Assembly: GCF_040419245.1 (NCBI RefSeq)
Contig: NZ_JAZHOH010000001.1
Coordinates: 248,001 to 312,000 of the forward strand
Length of the DNA stretch: 64,000 bases
Direction of reading: 5' to 3'
Source of the DNA: Ewingella sp. CoE-038-23
Lineage (GTDB): Bacteria > Pseudomonadota > Gammaproteobacteria > Enterobacterales > Enterobacteriaceae
Positions 1 to 8,676 of the stretch are shown here, piece after piece (within the stretch, counting starts at the first letter, position 1; each line of letters opens with the position of its first letter). The notes under the pieces were generated by a model. The model saw only the letters and a list, made by a program, of their open reading frames with translations, did not search any database and was not told the DNA's origin. Position numbers and translations under genes: made by a program.

Positions 1-17
1 CCCAAGAAAGAAGGGAA

Positions 18-1043
18 TTAGCGAACCGGTGGTGCGTACTGGATCCCACCCTGATTCCACAATGCGTTTTGCCCACGTTTGATTTTCAGTTCGCTGCCTT
101 CGCCGACGTTGCGGTCGAAGCTTTCGCCGTAGTTACCGACTTGTTTAACGATTTTAACCACCCAGTCATTAGGCAGTTTCAGGTCTTCGCCGTATTTGCC
201 GGTTTTACCTAACAGGTTGCTCATGTCCGGCGTGGTCGGGTTAGCGGCCAGTTGCTCAACGTTTTTAGAAGTGATGCCCATCTCTTCGGCGTTCAGCATG
301 GCGAACAGCGACCAGCGCACCACTTCCAGCCAGTCTTCGTCACCACGGCGAACCACCGGGCCTAAAGGCTCTTTGGAGATCACTTCTGGCAGCACGATGA
401 AGTCATCTGGCTTGCCGAGCTTGATACGCAGGGCGTAAAGCTGGGATTGGTCAGAGGCCAGCGTATCGCAGCGGCCGGAGTCCAGCGCCTTGGCGCTTTC
501 GTCGGAACGGTCGAAAGTCACCGGGGTGTAGGTCATTTTATTGGCTTTGAAGTAGTCGGCCACGTTCAGCTCAGTGTCAGTACCGGCCTGGATGCAAACG
601 GTTGCGCCATCAAGCTCTTTAGCACTCTTCAAACCGGCTTTCTTATGGGTTAGGAATCCAATGCCGTCGTAGTAGTTAACGCCCGCGAAGATCATGCCCA
701 TACCCGCGTCACGCGATGAGGTCCAGGTGGTGTTACGAGAGAGGATGTCCACTTCGCCAGATTGCAGGGCGGTAAAGCGCTCTTTGGCAGTCAGCGGGGT
801 GTATTTTACTTTTTCCGCATCACCAAAAACGGCGGCGGCGATGGCGCGACAGACGTCGACGTCGATACCGGTGAATTTCCCTTTTGAATCAGCGTAAGAG
901 AAACCCGGTAAGCCGTCGCTTATCCCACATTGAACAAAGCCTTTCTTCTTCACAGCGTCCAGAGTTGTGCCTGCGTGAGCCTGACCTGCCAGCGTCATCA
1001 TGCTGGCAGCAGCAATAAGGGTAGAAAGCAGTATTTTTTTCAT
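18..1043 (-). CDS. yhdW: amino-acid ABC transporter substrate-binding protein YhdW (AapJ/BztA type)
   Basis: Periplasmic receptor of a general polar amino-acid ABC transporter. The 341-residue product has the length of E. coli YhdW and matches it almost throughout, including the early stretch KKGFVQCGISDGLPGFSY and the C-terminus GGIQYAPPVR. Residues 1-24 form a Sec signal peptide ending AHA before GTTLD. The ATG at 1041-1043 follows AGGACGA on the minus strand. The permease and ATPase genes (yhdXYZ in E. coli) would lie downstream, beyond the left edge of the window. Expression is probably nitrogen-controlled, given the sigma54 promoter and NtrC-like sites upstream. Substrate specificity cannot be read from the sequence. 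Confidence 0.95.
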   Translation of the reverse strand: MKKILLSTLIAAASMMTLAGQAHAGTTLDAVKKKGFVQCGISDGLPGFSYADSKGKFTGIDVDVCRAIAAAVFGDAEKVKYTPLTAKERFTALQSGEVDILSRNTTWTSSRDAGMGMIFAGVNYYDGIGFLTHKKAGLKSAKELDGATVCIQAGTDTELNVADYFKANKMTYTPVTFDRSDESAKALDSGRCDTLASDQSQLYALRIKLGKPDDFIVLPEVISKEPLGPVVRRGDEDWLEVVRWSLFAMLNAEEMGITSKNVEQLAANPTTPDMSNLLGKTGKYGEDLKLPNDWVVKIVKQVGNYGESFDRNVGEGSELKIKRGQNALWNQGGIQYAPPVR

Positions 1044-1134
1044 AAGTCGTCCTGTGAGACATAACCAAAATTATTATTGTATGAATGCGCGAGGCACCCT
1101 GTCCGTTGCGGGGCATTGCCCTCTGCAGGGGACA

Positions 1135-1152
1135 TTGCAAAGGCAATGCCAA
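1135..1152 (-). promoter_or_regulatory. sigma54 (-24/-12) promoter of yhdW
   Basis: Read on the minus strand the sequence is TTGGCATTGCCTTTGCAA. The GG (1150-1149) and GC (1138-1137) are separated by exactly 10 bases, as sigma54 promoters require, and flanking bases fit TGGCAY-N5-TTGCW. The predicted start is near 1126, about 80 bases before the yhdW ATG. Confidence 0.85.
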
Positions 1153-1226
1153 CATGCAAAAACACTAATCAATTGGCTTCTGTGATTGTTTCGGCCAGTA
1201 ACATTGATTTGCGTTATAGGATTTAT

Positions 1227-1273
1227 TGCCCCAATCCTGTGCGTGGTCAATATTGCTGCAACAAAGTGGTGCG
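1227..1273 (-). promoter_or_regulatory. pair of NtrC-like enhancer sites upstream of yhdW
   Basis: The plus-strand sequence TGCAACAAAGTGGTGCG at 1257-1273 agrees with the NtrC consensus TGCACCAAAATGGTGCA at 14 of 17 positions. A weaker copy at 1227-1243 agrees at 11 of 17. The two centres are 30 bases apart, about three helical turns. They lie about 139 and 109 bases upstream of the predicted start, close to the spacing of the NtrC sites at glnAp2. Confidence 0.7.
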
Positions 1274-1377
1274 GCTTATTTTACTATTTGGAACTGGATC
1301 TCACTCTGGTTCCGCTCAGTGAGGTCTGGTTCATCTTTAAGCGCTATATGGAAGGTCAAAAACAGAGGGAAGTGGAA

Positions 1378-1408
1378 TTAAAAAACTCTCAGGCGGGCGC
1401 CTGAGAGT
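1378..1408 (-). terminator. intrinsic terminator of the amidotransferase gene
   Basis: A perfect 10-bp stem (1385-1394 with 1399-1408, loop GGGC) is followed on the minus strand by five T residues. It lies just after the stop codon of the leftward gene at 1416-2105. Confidence 0.85.
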
Positions 1409-1415
1409 CAGAAGA

Positions 1416-2105
1416 TTAACGGGCAGCTTGGATCAACGCGCCGACCAGCGGCGGGAGCTGGCCTTTCAGCGCGGCGCGTTCCGGCTGGAACAGGGTGGCG
1501 ACGAAGAACGGGTGGTTTGGCAACTCGATCACGCGGATTTCACCCTGCTGGTCGTGGCCAGTCAGGCGCAGGGGCTGAGACTCCAGCGCGGCCTGAAACT
1601 CAGTGTTAATCCCGTAGCGGCAGTGATAACCCTCTTCAATATCCGACTTACCGTAGGCGCGGCCCGCGATGCTGTCGGCCAGCAGAGTGATACCCGCCTT
1701 CTTCTCCACCATTTCGCAGGTCAGCGCGGCAATCACCAGCCGACCTTCGGTATCGGTTTCGCCATGGCCCGCATCCTGCCAGCCCATCACGTTGCGGGCA
1801 TACTCGATAATCGCATGCTGGAAGCCGCCGCAGGTGCCGAGGAACGGCCTCTGCTGCTCGCGAGCATAGCGAATGGCGCGCAATGCACCTTCGGTAGAAA
1901 GGTAAGGGCTGCCGGGCACGCACCAGAACGCATCGAACTCTTCAAGTGAAAGCTCAGCGTCAATGGTGTCGGTGTTAAGCCAGGTGGTGTGGATATCAAG
2001 GTCGAAAGTTTGTGCTGCGAGGTTTAATGCAAGGGGGATAGCTTGGTGGGCAAGAATGGCGGGGTTGTGGTCGCCGATTAGTGCCAAACGGACTTGCTGA
2101 CTCAT
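1416..2105 (-). CDS. class I glutamine-amidotransferase-like protein related to the CTP synthase C-terminal domain
   Basis: A 229-residue single-domain protein of the class I glutamine amidotransferase fold, closest to the glutaminase half of CTP synthase. The nucleophile elbow GTCGGFQHAI gives Cys92. Where CTP synthase has the catalytic His in FHPE, this protein has FQPE (Gln207, Glu209), so a working Cys-His-Glu triad looks incomplete. No synthase domain is present and the substrate is unknown. The ATG at 2103-2105 is preferred to a GTG three bases upstream because AGGAG then sits 7 bases away. The gene is monocistronic with its own terminator. Family placement is fairly firm; function is not. 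Confidence 0.8.
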   Translation of the reverse strand: MSQQVRLALIGDHNPAILAHQAIPLALNLAAQTFDLDIHTTWLNTDTIDAELSLEEFDAFWCVPGSPYLSTEGALRAIRYAREQQRPFLGTCGGFQHAIIEYARNVMGWQDAGHGETDTEGRLVIAALTCEMVEKKAGITLLADSIAGRAYGKSDIEEGYHCRYGINTEFQAALESQPLRLTGHDQQGEIRVIELPNHPFFVATLFQPERAALKGQLPPLVGALIQAAR

Positions 2106-2180
2106 CACTTCTCTCCTGAGCAGGTAAAAGAGAATGTTATAGAAAAGTTAACTTGGCGTCATGAGAATTATTTTCATCAA

Positions 2181-2212
2181 TAAAAAAAGCCCGACCATTG
2201 CTGGACGGGCTT
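2181..2212 (-). terminator. intrinsic terminator of lpxP
   Basis: Minus-strand stem AAGCCCG / CGGGCTT (2206-2212 with 2187-2193) followed by a run of seven T. It lies 20 bases beyond the lpxP stop codon. Confidence 0.85.
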
Positions 2213-2232
2213 AATGCATGGCGATTCACTGC

Positions 2233-3156
2233 TTAGAGATAGAGTGAAGGCGCTCCCGTTGGGCGGGTTTTAAAGCGGCGATGCAGCCAGAGATACTGGT
2301 CTGGTGCGCGCATAATCTCTTTTTCCACCACGCGATTCATGTAGGCCGCGGCCGCCATTTCATCATCGATTGGGTAATCTTGCAGAGCAGGCTGGATAAC
2401 CAGGTCATAGCCTTTACCCTTGTCTTTGCGCACCAGCACCACGGTGACCAGAGCCGGTTTCGCCAGACGCGCCAGCATGTAGGTGCCGCTGGTGGTGGCT
2501 GCCTGATCGACGGCGAACAGGGGAGCAAATACGCTGCCACGCGGGCCGTAGTCTTGGTCCGGAGCGAACCATACGGCTTCACCTTTCTTCAGCGCATGAA
2601 CCATACCGCGCAGGTCTTTGCGATCCAGCATCGCTTTATTGGAGCGCATGCGTCCCCAAGTCTGCACGAACTCCATCGCTTTATTGTTATGTGGGCGATA
2701 CATCGCCATCATCGGCTGACAAATGCCCATGGCACGGCCACCCAGCTCAAGCGACATGAAATGCACGCCAATCACCAGTACGCCTTTTTTGTTCTGCTGC
2801 GCCATTTTCAGGTGGTTCAGGCCACTGACGTCAAACCAGCGTTTTACACGGGCGTCCGACCAGAACCACGCCATTCCCGTCTCCAGCAGGCCCATGCCCA
2901 GCGATTCGAAATTGCTGAGAATGCGGCGCTCAATTTGAGCTTCGTCAAGATTAGGGAAACAGAGTTCTAAATTGCGGCGAGTGATGGAGACACGGCGTTT
3001 GAGGAAACGCATCGAGGTGCGGCCAAGCCAGTTACCAAGGCGGTAAAGGACCGGATAAGGCAGTTGAACAAGAAGGAACAGGACGCCCAAGCCAAACCAG
3101 GTCAGCCAGTAACGCGGGTGGAGAAACGATTTGCGAAAGCAAGATGGTGAAGTCAT
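2233..3156 (-). CDS. lpxP: lipid A palmitoleoyltransferase LpxP
   Basis: Inner-membrane acyltransferase that transfers palmitoleate from acyl-ACP to Kdo2-lipid IVA, the cold-temperature alternative to LpxL. The 307-residue length fits the family (306 in E. coli). The start FLHPRYWLTWFGLGVL is the N-terminal membrane helix, and the H-X4-E catalytic motif is HFMSLE at 132-137. The surrounding GVHFMSLELGGR and YRPHNN match LpxP better than LpxL. A weak ribosome site precedes the ATG. The long untranslated upstream region (3157-3595) could hold a regulated leader, but no promoter could be named with confidence. Confidence 0.9.
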   Translation of the reverse strand: MTSPSCFRKSFLHPRYWLTWFGLGVLFLLVQLPYPVLYRLGNWLGRTSMRFLKRRVSITRRNLELCFPNLDEAQIERRILSNFESLGMGLLETGMAWFWSDARVKRWFDVSGLNHLKMAQQNKKGVLVIGVHFMSLELGGRAMGICQPMMAMYRPHNNKAMEFVQTWGRMRSNKAMLDRKDLRGMVHALKKGEAVWFAPDQDYGPRGSVFAPLFAVDQAATTSGTYMLARLAKPALVTVVLVRKDKGKGYDLVIQPALQDYPIDDEMAAAAYMNRVVEKEIMRAPDQYLWLHRRFKTRPTGAPSLYL

Positions 3157-3595
3157 ATAAGCTCAATCATCGGCATAATTAAATCTGAGGTACCGCGTTG
3201 GAAGTAGCTCGATCGCGATACAGGGGGTGTGTCAAAGATTGGGACAACGAAAGTGGGCAAATGTTTTAAACAACGCCGAACTTGACGCAATCTTTACACT
3301 AAAAGACGGGATCGCGGGCTAAAAGGCTTTCCGTAGGCGATGAGCGGGGCGAATACGACTTTAGGTGTGAAGTATATCACGCTCTGTTATCAATCCTGAG
3401 TGGGGAATCGTCCGATAACAACACTAATTCGTATCTTATTTTGTCAGGCGTTAAAATAGTCTTAGAATTAATGGTTTGAGCGATTGTAAGCTTTGTAAAT
3501 TATGCAATAGGAGAAGTCTGAAGGTGATTGTGCTGGGCAAACGGCCGCTTCTCTGTAAAATATTTCACATTCTATTCCCACCGCATTAACTCTTT
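3157..3595. other. 439-bp divergent intergenic region, lpxP / yneE
   Basis: Contains the promoters of two divergent genes. I see no ORF with coding character, no terminator hairpin and no clear consensus promoter. The right half (about 3410-3520) is AT-rich and is the likeliest place for the rightward promoter. Confidence 0.5.
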
Positions 3596-4513
3596 ATGAT
3601 CGTTCGTCCCCATCAACACTGGTTCCGCCGCCTGTTTGTCTGGCACGGCGCCGTGCTTTCAAACATTCTTTTCCGCCTCAGCCTGAACTTCGGTATGTCG
3701 ATTGTCGCGGTGTTCAGCGTGCAGATTTACGAAGCATTGGGCATCCGCCTGACGCTGGCCCCGTTTAGCTTACTGGGCATCGCCATCGCCATCTTCCTTG
3801 GTTTTAGAAACAGCGCCAGCTACGCGCGCTTTAACGAAGCCCGGCTGTTATGGGGAAGCTTGCTGATCACACATCGCTCGCTATTTCGGCAGGTAAAGAG
3901 CCTGCTGGCGGACTCGCCGCAGGCCGTCGCCGCCTTCAGCCAGTTGCAGATAGCTTTTAGTTACGCGTTGAAGCACCAGCTGCGTGGGGAGGATGCCGCC
4001 AAGGATATGCAGCGCCTGCTGCCCGCTGAAGTGGCTACTGAGGTGTTGAACAGCCCGACTCCGGCTAATCGTCTTTTGCTACTCATGGGCAAATGGCTTG
4101 CCGAGCAGCGCCAGCAGGGGCGGCTGAGCGATATGCTCTTCCACAGCGTCGACCGCAACCTTAATGAGCTTTCCCACGTGCTGGGCGGCTGCGAGCGCAT
4201 TGCCAACACGCCGATACCTTTCGCCTACAGCCTGATAGTCCATCGCACGGTTTATCTGTTCTGCACCTTGCTGCCGTTCGCACTGGCTCCGGCACTGGGT
4301 TATATGACGATTTTGGTGTCGGTGTTTATCTCCTACACCTTTATCTCAATTGATGCCTTAGCGGAAGAGTTGGAAGACCCGTTCGGCACGGCAGATAACG
4401 ATTTACCGCTGACCGCGATGTGCCGGAATATCGAGATCAATCTGTTAGAAATGAATGACGTGCACCCACTGCCGGAGCACATTAAGCCGGACCAACATTA
4501 CCGGCTGAGCTAA
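3596..4513 (+). CDS. yneE: bestrophin-like membrane channel protein (YneE family)
   Basis: A 305-residue member of the bestrophin/UPF0187 family, which are pentameric anion or cation channels of the inner membrane. The opening RPHQHWFRRLFVWHGAVLSN, the glycine- and arginine-containing segment GFRNSASYARFNEARLLWG, and the later IDALAEELEDPFGTADNDL are typical of the family. Hydrophobic helices lie near residues 20-65 and 210-245. The length equals that of E. coli YneE. The gene is monocistronic, ends at a bidirectional terminator, and is convergent with fis. Ion selectivity cannot be inferred. Confidence 0.85.
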   Translation: MIVRPHQHWFRRLFVWHGAVLSNILFRLSLNFGMSIVAVFSVQIYEALGIRLTLAPFSLLGIAIAIFLGFRNSASYARFNEARLLWGSLLITHRSLFRQVKSLLADSPQAVAAFSQLQIAFSYALKHQLRGEDAAKDMQRLLPAEVATEVLNSPTPANRLLLLMGKWLAEQRQQGRLSDMLFHSVDRNLNELSHVLGGCERIANTPIPFAYSLIVHRTVYLFCTLLPFALAPALGYMTILVSVFISYTFISIDALAEELEDPFGTADNDLPLTAMCRNIEINLLEMNDVHPLPEHIKPDQHYRLS

Positions 4514-4516
4514 AAC

Positions 4517-4551
4517 AAAAAGGCGCTCTCCTTGCGGAAAAGCGCCTTTTA
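4517..4551. terminator. bidirectional terminator between yneE and fis
   Basis: Stem AAAAGGCGCT (4518-4527) / AGCGCCTTTT (4541-4550) with a 13-base loop. It is flanked by A and T runs, so it can terminate in both directions between the two convergent genes. Confidence 0.85.
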
Positions 4552-4570
4552 TCAACACAACTGATTAGTA

Positions 4571-4867
4571 TCAGTTCATGCCGTATTTTTTCAATTTCTT
4601 ACGCAGCGTACCGCGGTTGATACCCATCATCAGGGCCGCACGAGTCTGGTTGCCACGGGTATATTGCATCACCATGTCTAACAGTGGCTGTTCAACTTCA
4701 GCCAATACCAACTCATACAGGTCATTCACGTCCTGACCATTCAATTGAGCAAAATAGCCCTTAAGTGCTTGTTTTACCGAGTCACGCAGGGGTTTTTGGG
4801 TTACCTGATCCTGAGAATTAACGGTAGAAACGGTCAGTACGTCAGAATTCACGCGTTGTTCGAACAT
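4571..4867 (-). CDS. fis: DNA-binding protein Fis
   Basis: Nucleoid-associated factor for inversion stimulation. It bends DNA and activates rRNA promoters during fast growth. The 98-residue sequence appears essentially identical to E. coli Fis: [19 protein letters not shown] at the N-terminus (the beta-hairpin arm) and the C-terminal helix-turn-helix [20 protein letters not shown]. It is the second gene of the dusB-fis operon, 21 bases after dusB. The upstream promoter region carries a Fis site next to the -35, consistent with autorepression. Confidence 0.99.
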   Translation of the reverse strand: MFEQRVNSDVLTVSTVNSQDQVTQKPLRDSVKQALKGYFAQLNGQDVNDLYELVLAEVEQPLLDMVMQYTRGNQTRAALMMGINRGTLRKKLKKYGMN

Positions 4868-4888
4868 AGTTCTGTCAGCTCTTTTTTG

Positions 4889-5854
4889 TTACGCAAGATT
4901 TTCGAAATATGCTTCCAACGCCTCCAGCTGTTCGCTGGCATCCTCTATGGCGTTGAAGGAGCGCCGAAACTGGTCATTCGGGGCATGCTCCTGGAGATAC
5001 CAGGAAACATGCTTACGAGCGATACGGAATCCCTTGCCTTGACCATAAAAGTCGTGCAATTCCCGTACATGCCCTAATAACAAGTGCTGAACCTCCCCAA
5101 GTGGTGGCGGCGGTAACAGTTCCCCTGTGTCCAGATAATGCTGGATTTCCCGGAAGATCCAGGGTCTCCCCTGAGCGGCACGTCCAATCATCAGAGCATC
5201 AGCTCCGGTGTAGTCGAGTACCGCCCTGGCTTTATGCGGGTCAGTTATGTCGCCATTCGCGATAATCGGAATGGAAACACTCTGCTTAACTGTCCGAATG
5301 CTGTCGTACTCTGCCTCTCCATTGAAGAGACAAGCACGGGTTCGGCCATGAATCGTCAGGGCCTGAATTCCACAGTCTTCAGCCAATTGTGCAATTTGTA
5401 CACAGTTACGGTGTTCCGGTGCCCAACCAGTACGAATTTTCAACGTGACTGGCACATCTACCGCATTCACAACGGCAGAGAGGATCTGTTTGACCAAATC
5501 CGGATACTGCAACAAGGCAGATCCTGCCAGTTTGCGGTTCACTTTCTTGGCCGGGCAACCCATATTGATGTCAATGATCTGCGCACCGCTGTCCACGTTA
5601 ATTCGGGCAGCTGCCGCCATATCTTCGGGATCGCAACCGGCAATTTGCACGGCCCGGATTCCCGGTTCATCGCTATGTACCATACGCAAACGGGATTTAT
5701 CCGTACGCCACACTTCCGGATTGGAAGAGAGCATTTCGGAAACAGCCATCCCAGCACCCATCGCATGACATAAGGCACGAAACGGTCGGTCTGTTATACC
5801 GGCCATTGGGGCCGCAATCAGGCAATTTGTAAGTTGGTGGTGTCCGATGCGCAT
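4889..5854 (-). CDS. dusB: tRNA-dihydrouridine synthase B
   Basis: FMN- and NADPH-dependent enzyme reducing specific uridines (U17 in E. coli) in tRNA to dihydrouridine. The 321 residues equal E. coli DusB. A TIM-barrel start ([12 protein letters not shown], 15-26) carries FMN contacts, and the catalytic cysteine is Cys100 in [11 protein letters not shown]. The C-terminal helical tRNA-binding domain follows from about residue 245. It is the first gene of the operon with fis, and its short, poorly spaced ribosome site fits the usual low translation of dusB relative to fis. Confidence 0.97.
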   Translation of the reverse strand: MRIGHHQLTNCLIAAPMAGITDRPFRALCHAMGAGMAVSEMLSSNPEVWRTDKSRLRMVHSDEPGIRAVQIAGCDPEDMAAAARINVDSGAQIIDINMGCPAKKVNRKLAGSALLQYPDLVKQILSAVVNAVDVPVTLKIRTGWAPEHRNCVQIAQLAEDCGIQALTIHGRTRACLFNGEAEYDSIRTVKQSVSIPIIANGDITDPHKARAVLDYTGADALMIGRAAQGRPWIFREIQHYLDTGELLPPPPLGEVQHLLLGHVRELHDFYGQGKGFRIARKHVSWYLQEHAPNDQFRRSFNAIEDASEQLEALEAYFENLA

Positions 5855-5893
5855 AGACTAGGAATGACCATACTGATGTCCGCAAGGGCGCGT

Positions 5894-5922
5894 ATATTAC
5901 GCATTTTTGAATCCAGATGAAA
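5894..5922 (-). promoter_or_regulatory. dusB-fis promoter with stringent-type discriminator
   Basis: Minus strand: -35 TTTCAT (5922-5917), 17-base spacer, -10 TAATAT (5899-5894), then the GC-rich discriminator ACGCGCC. This fits the growth-rate- and ppGpp-controlled fis promoter of enterics, which starts at a C. The predicted start is near 5886, about 32 bases before the dusB ATG. Confidence 0.75.
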
Positions 5923-5937
5923 GGCCAAACTTTAACC
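5923..5937 (-). promoter_or_regulatory. Fis autoregulatory site
   Basis: Minus-strand GGTTAAAGTTTGGCC fits the Fis consensus GNNYAAANTTTRNNC at every defined position. It abuts the -35 hexamer and is centred near -44, close to where E. coli Fis site II represses the same operon. Confidence 0.75.
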
Positions 5938-6249
5938 AATAACCTAAGAAAATGCTTGCATCAGGCCTCTGAGGTCTGGGTTATGGGTTTTTATTGAGAC
6001 TTAACATAGGGTTAATGAATAAAGGCTAAATTGTGCGCTTATGAAAATTCCTTAAAACTCGCTGTATATGCAGGTTAAGCCAGTTGAATCTAAGGCTAAA
6101 TTTGCTGTTTTAAGTAGCAATAACCGCAAAATTTCCGTGACCCACCTCTCGCCGTGGTCAAAAAATGAGTCATTTTTAGTAAGAATCCATAACCCTATGT
6201 TTGAGATAAAAAGCCAAGGCCGGGAGAGTCGAAAAAGCAGGGCGGGGCA
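5938..6249. other. AT-rich upstream region of dusB-fis
   Basis: No gene seen. The stretch is A/T-rich with short A-tracts, which fits an UP-element or curved region and additional nucleoid-protein sites above the fis promoter. A 61-codon open frame at 6068-6253 has no ribosome site and no recognisable sequence, and is not annotated. Confidence 0.4.
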
Positions 6250-6298
6250 ATAAAACAGAAAAGCGCCGCCCGGTGAGCATTTAAGCCTGCGGGCGGCG
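6250..6298 (-). terminator. intrinsic terminator of prmA
   Basis: Minus-strand stem CGCCGCCCG (6298-6290) / CGGGCGGCG (6272-6264) with a 17-base loop, followed by TTTTCTGTTTTA. It lies 6 bases after the prmA stop codon. Confidence 0.85.
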
Positions 6299-6303
6299 GA
6301 GTA

Positions 6304-7188
6304 TTAGGCTTTCTTGACGCCGGTAATGCGGCACCACTCTTCTTTTTCAGCCACTGGGTCTAGCTCGAACAGCGCCTCATAGGCTTCTGCGACGCCCTGC
6401 GCCTGACTTGCCAGCACGCCGGACAGCCCCAGATGGCCGCCTGCTACTGGCAGTACGCTGATAAGGGGCGCCAGCTCGCGCAGTGGGCCTGCAAGGATGT
6501 TAGCGACCACTACATCGGCCGACAGGTTGTCCGGCTGGTCTTTTGGCAGATAGAGCGATAGACGCTCGGAGACGCCGTTACGCTGCGCATTATCACGGCT
6601 GGCCTGAATCGCCTGCGGGTCGATATCAATACCGATAGCCTGCGCAGCACCCAGTTTCAGAGCGGCAATCGCCAGAATGCCGGAGCCACAGCCGAAGTCG
6701 ATCACCGTCTTACCCTGTAAATCTAAACCGTCGAGCCACTCTAGGCACATGGCGGTGGTCGGGTGGGTGCCGGTGCCGAAGGCCAGACCCGGGTCGAGCA
6801 TTACGTTGACGGCGGTTGGGTCCGGCACGTCGCGCCAGCTCGGGCAGATCCACAGACGCTGGCCGAAACGCATTGGGTGGAAGTTATCCATCCACTCGCG
6901 CTCCCAGTCTTTATCTTCCAACTGCTCGATTTTATGCACAAAGCCTTTGCCCAGCAGCGGCTCGTTTTCGAGCATAGCCACCACTTCCGCCATGTCGGTT
7001 TCTGCGTCATACAGACCGATAGCGTCGGTATCGCCCCACAGCAGCGTCTCTCCCGGCAGGGGTTCGAACACCGGATTGTCATGGGTATCCTGGAAAGTCA
7101 CGGATACCGCACCACTCTCGATAAGCGCGTCGCTCAGCGTTTCCGCGTCGTTACCGGTGGTGTTAATTTTCAATTGGATCCAAGGCAT
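6304..7188 (-). CDS. prmA: ribosomal protein L11 methyltransferase
   Basis: SAM-dependent trimethylation of ribosomal protein L11 at several amino groups. The product is 294 residues (293 in E. coli). An N-terminal substrate-recognition domain (1 to about 55) and linker precede the methyltransferase domain, with SAM motif I as DFGCGSGI near 164-171 and the motif IV-like [10 protein letters not shown] later. It lies 42 bases downstream of panF on the same strand, so it may be co-transcribed with yhdT-panF. It has its own terminator. Confidence 0.97.
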   Translation of the reverse strand: MPWIQLKINTTGNDAETLSDALIESGAVSVTFQDTHDNPVFEPLPGETLLWGDTDAIGLYDAETDMAEVVAMLENEPLLGKGFVHKIEQLEDKDWEREWMDNFHPMRFGQRLWICPSWRDVPDPTAVNVMLDPGLAFGTGTHPTTAMCLEWLDGLDLQGKTVIDFGCGSGILAIAALKLGAAQAIGIDIDPQAIQASRDNAQRNGVSERLSLYLPKDQPDNLSADVVVANILAGPLRELAPLISVLPVAGGHLGLSGVLASQAQGVAEAYEALFELDPVAEKEEWCRITGVKKA

Positions 7189-7230
7189 AGCAATTCTCTT
7201 TTAAGCTTGCAGTAAATAGTTTGCCGCCCC

Positions 7231-8676
7231 TCAGGACGGCTTGAGCGCGGCTTCTGCGCGCGCATCGCCAAATTTATTGCCGATGTAAAACGCCAGCAGA
7301 CTCAGGGTCAGCGACGGCACAATCGGATGCAGACCGGCAAGGTGCAGGTCGAAACTGGCAAGCAGGGTATAACAAACCGCGCCAACAATCATTGAGCTAA
7401 GCGCGCCGGTGGCATTGGCGCGTTCCCAGTACAGCCCCAGCACCAGCGGCCACAGGAACACGGCTTCTAAGCCGCCAAAAGCCAGCAGATTCAGCCAGAT
7501 AATCATTTCCGGTGGGCGCCATGCCGCCAGCAGCACCAGCAGACCAAGCACAAAGGTCGCCCAGCTTGAGAAGCGTTTGAGGCGTTTCTCATTGGTGATT
7601 TCTGCAGGGCGAATGCCAAGATAGAGATCTTTAACAATCGTCGCCGAGGACTGCAACAGCTGGGCATTGATGGTCGACATAATCGCGGCCATGGGTGCAG
7701 CAAGGAAGATCCCGGCGGCATAAGGCGGCAGCACGGTGATCATCAAGGTGGGGATCACCTGATCCGGGATTTTAAGATCAGGCAGGATAGCGCGACCTAA
7801 TGCGCCGGCCAGATGCATACCGAACATCAAAATCGCCACCACCAGCGTGCCGAGCACGATGCCGCGATGCACTGCCTTACTGTCTTTGTAGGAGATACAG
7901 CGCACGGCGGTGTGCGGCAAACCAATTACGCCGAAGCAGACCAGGATCCAGAACGAGGCCATGAACGGCAGCGACAGCACGTCATCCGCGCCGCTGACCG
8001 ACACCAGTTTAGGGTCAATCTGTTGCAATTTATCGACCGCGCTGTGCAAGCCGCCCGCCGCGTGGATCACCGCAATCAGCAGCAAAATGGTGCCGAGCAG
8101 CATCACCAAACCCTGCATGGCGTCATTGAGCACGCTGGCGCGGAAGCCGCCGAAGGCCGTGTAGAGCGCGATGCTGATGCCGAAAATCAGCAGGCCGGTG
8201 TCGTAAGGGATGCCCGCCGCGGTTTCCAGCAAGCGCGCGCCGCCGATGAACTGCACGGTCATGGCGCCGAGGAAGGCAACCAGCAGACTCAGGCTCGCCA
8301 GCCAGACCAGCAGGCGGCTTTTATAGCGGCCGTACAGCATGTCGTTGAGCGTCACCGCGTTATAACGGCGAGCCAAAATAGCGAATTTCTTGCCCAGGAT
8401 GCCGAGAGAAAGCCACACGGCGGGCAGCTGAATCATCGCCAGCAGCACCCAGCCCAGCCCAAATTTGTAGGCCGCGCCCGGCCCGCCAATAAACGAACTG
8501 GCGCTGATATAGGTCGCGGTCAGGGTCATGGCTAAGACAAAGCCGCCCATAGAGCGGTTGCCGAGGAAGTATTCAGTGAGGAAATTACCGGCCTGACGGC
8601 GGGTATAGGCATAAACCGACAGGCCAAAGACCAGCAGCAGATAGGCAATAAGAGGAAGTAAAACTTCAGTCTGCAT
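7231..8676 (-). CDS. panF: sodium/pantothenate symporter
   Basis: Na+-coupled uptake of pantothenate, the precursor of coenzyme A. The product is a sodium:solute symporter (SSS) family protein of 481 residues (483 in E. coli) with about 13 hydrophobic segments. The SSS signature region GFRASVLNDAMQGLVMLLGT and the opening LPLIAYLLLVFGLSVYAYTRR are clear. Its ATG overlaps the last 11 bases of yhdT, implying translational coupling, and AccC/AccB lie just upstream on the same strand. Confidence 0.95.
   Translation of the reverse strand: MQTEVLLPLIAYLLLVFGLSVYAYTRRQAGNFLTEYFLGNRSMGGFVLAMTLTATYISASSFIGGPGAAYKFGLGWVLLAMIQLPAVWLSLGILGKKFAILARRYNAVTLNDMLYGRYKSRLLVWLASLSLLVAFLGAMTVQFIGGARLLETAAGIPYDTGLLIFGISIALYTAFGGFRASVLNDAMQGLVMLLGTILLLIAVIHAAGGLHSAVDKLQQIDPKLVSVSGADDVLSLPFMASFWILVCFGVIGLPHTAVRCISYKDSKAVHRGIVLGTLVVAILMFGMHLAGALGRAILPDLKIPDQVIPTLMITVLPPYAAGIFLAAPMAAIMSTINAQLLQSSATIVKDLYLGIRPAEITNEKRLKRFSSWATFVLGLLVLLAAWRPPEMIIWLNLLAFGGLEAVFLWPLVLGLYWERANATGALSSMIVGAVCYTLLASFDLHLAGLHPIVPSLTLSLLAFYIGNKFGDARAEAALKPS

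Noticed and set aside
6068..6253. 61-codon open frame upstream of dusB
   Set aside because: No ribosome site, basic low-complexity product with no recognisable family; the region looks like regulatory DNA of dusB-fis.
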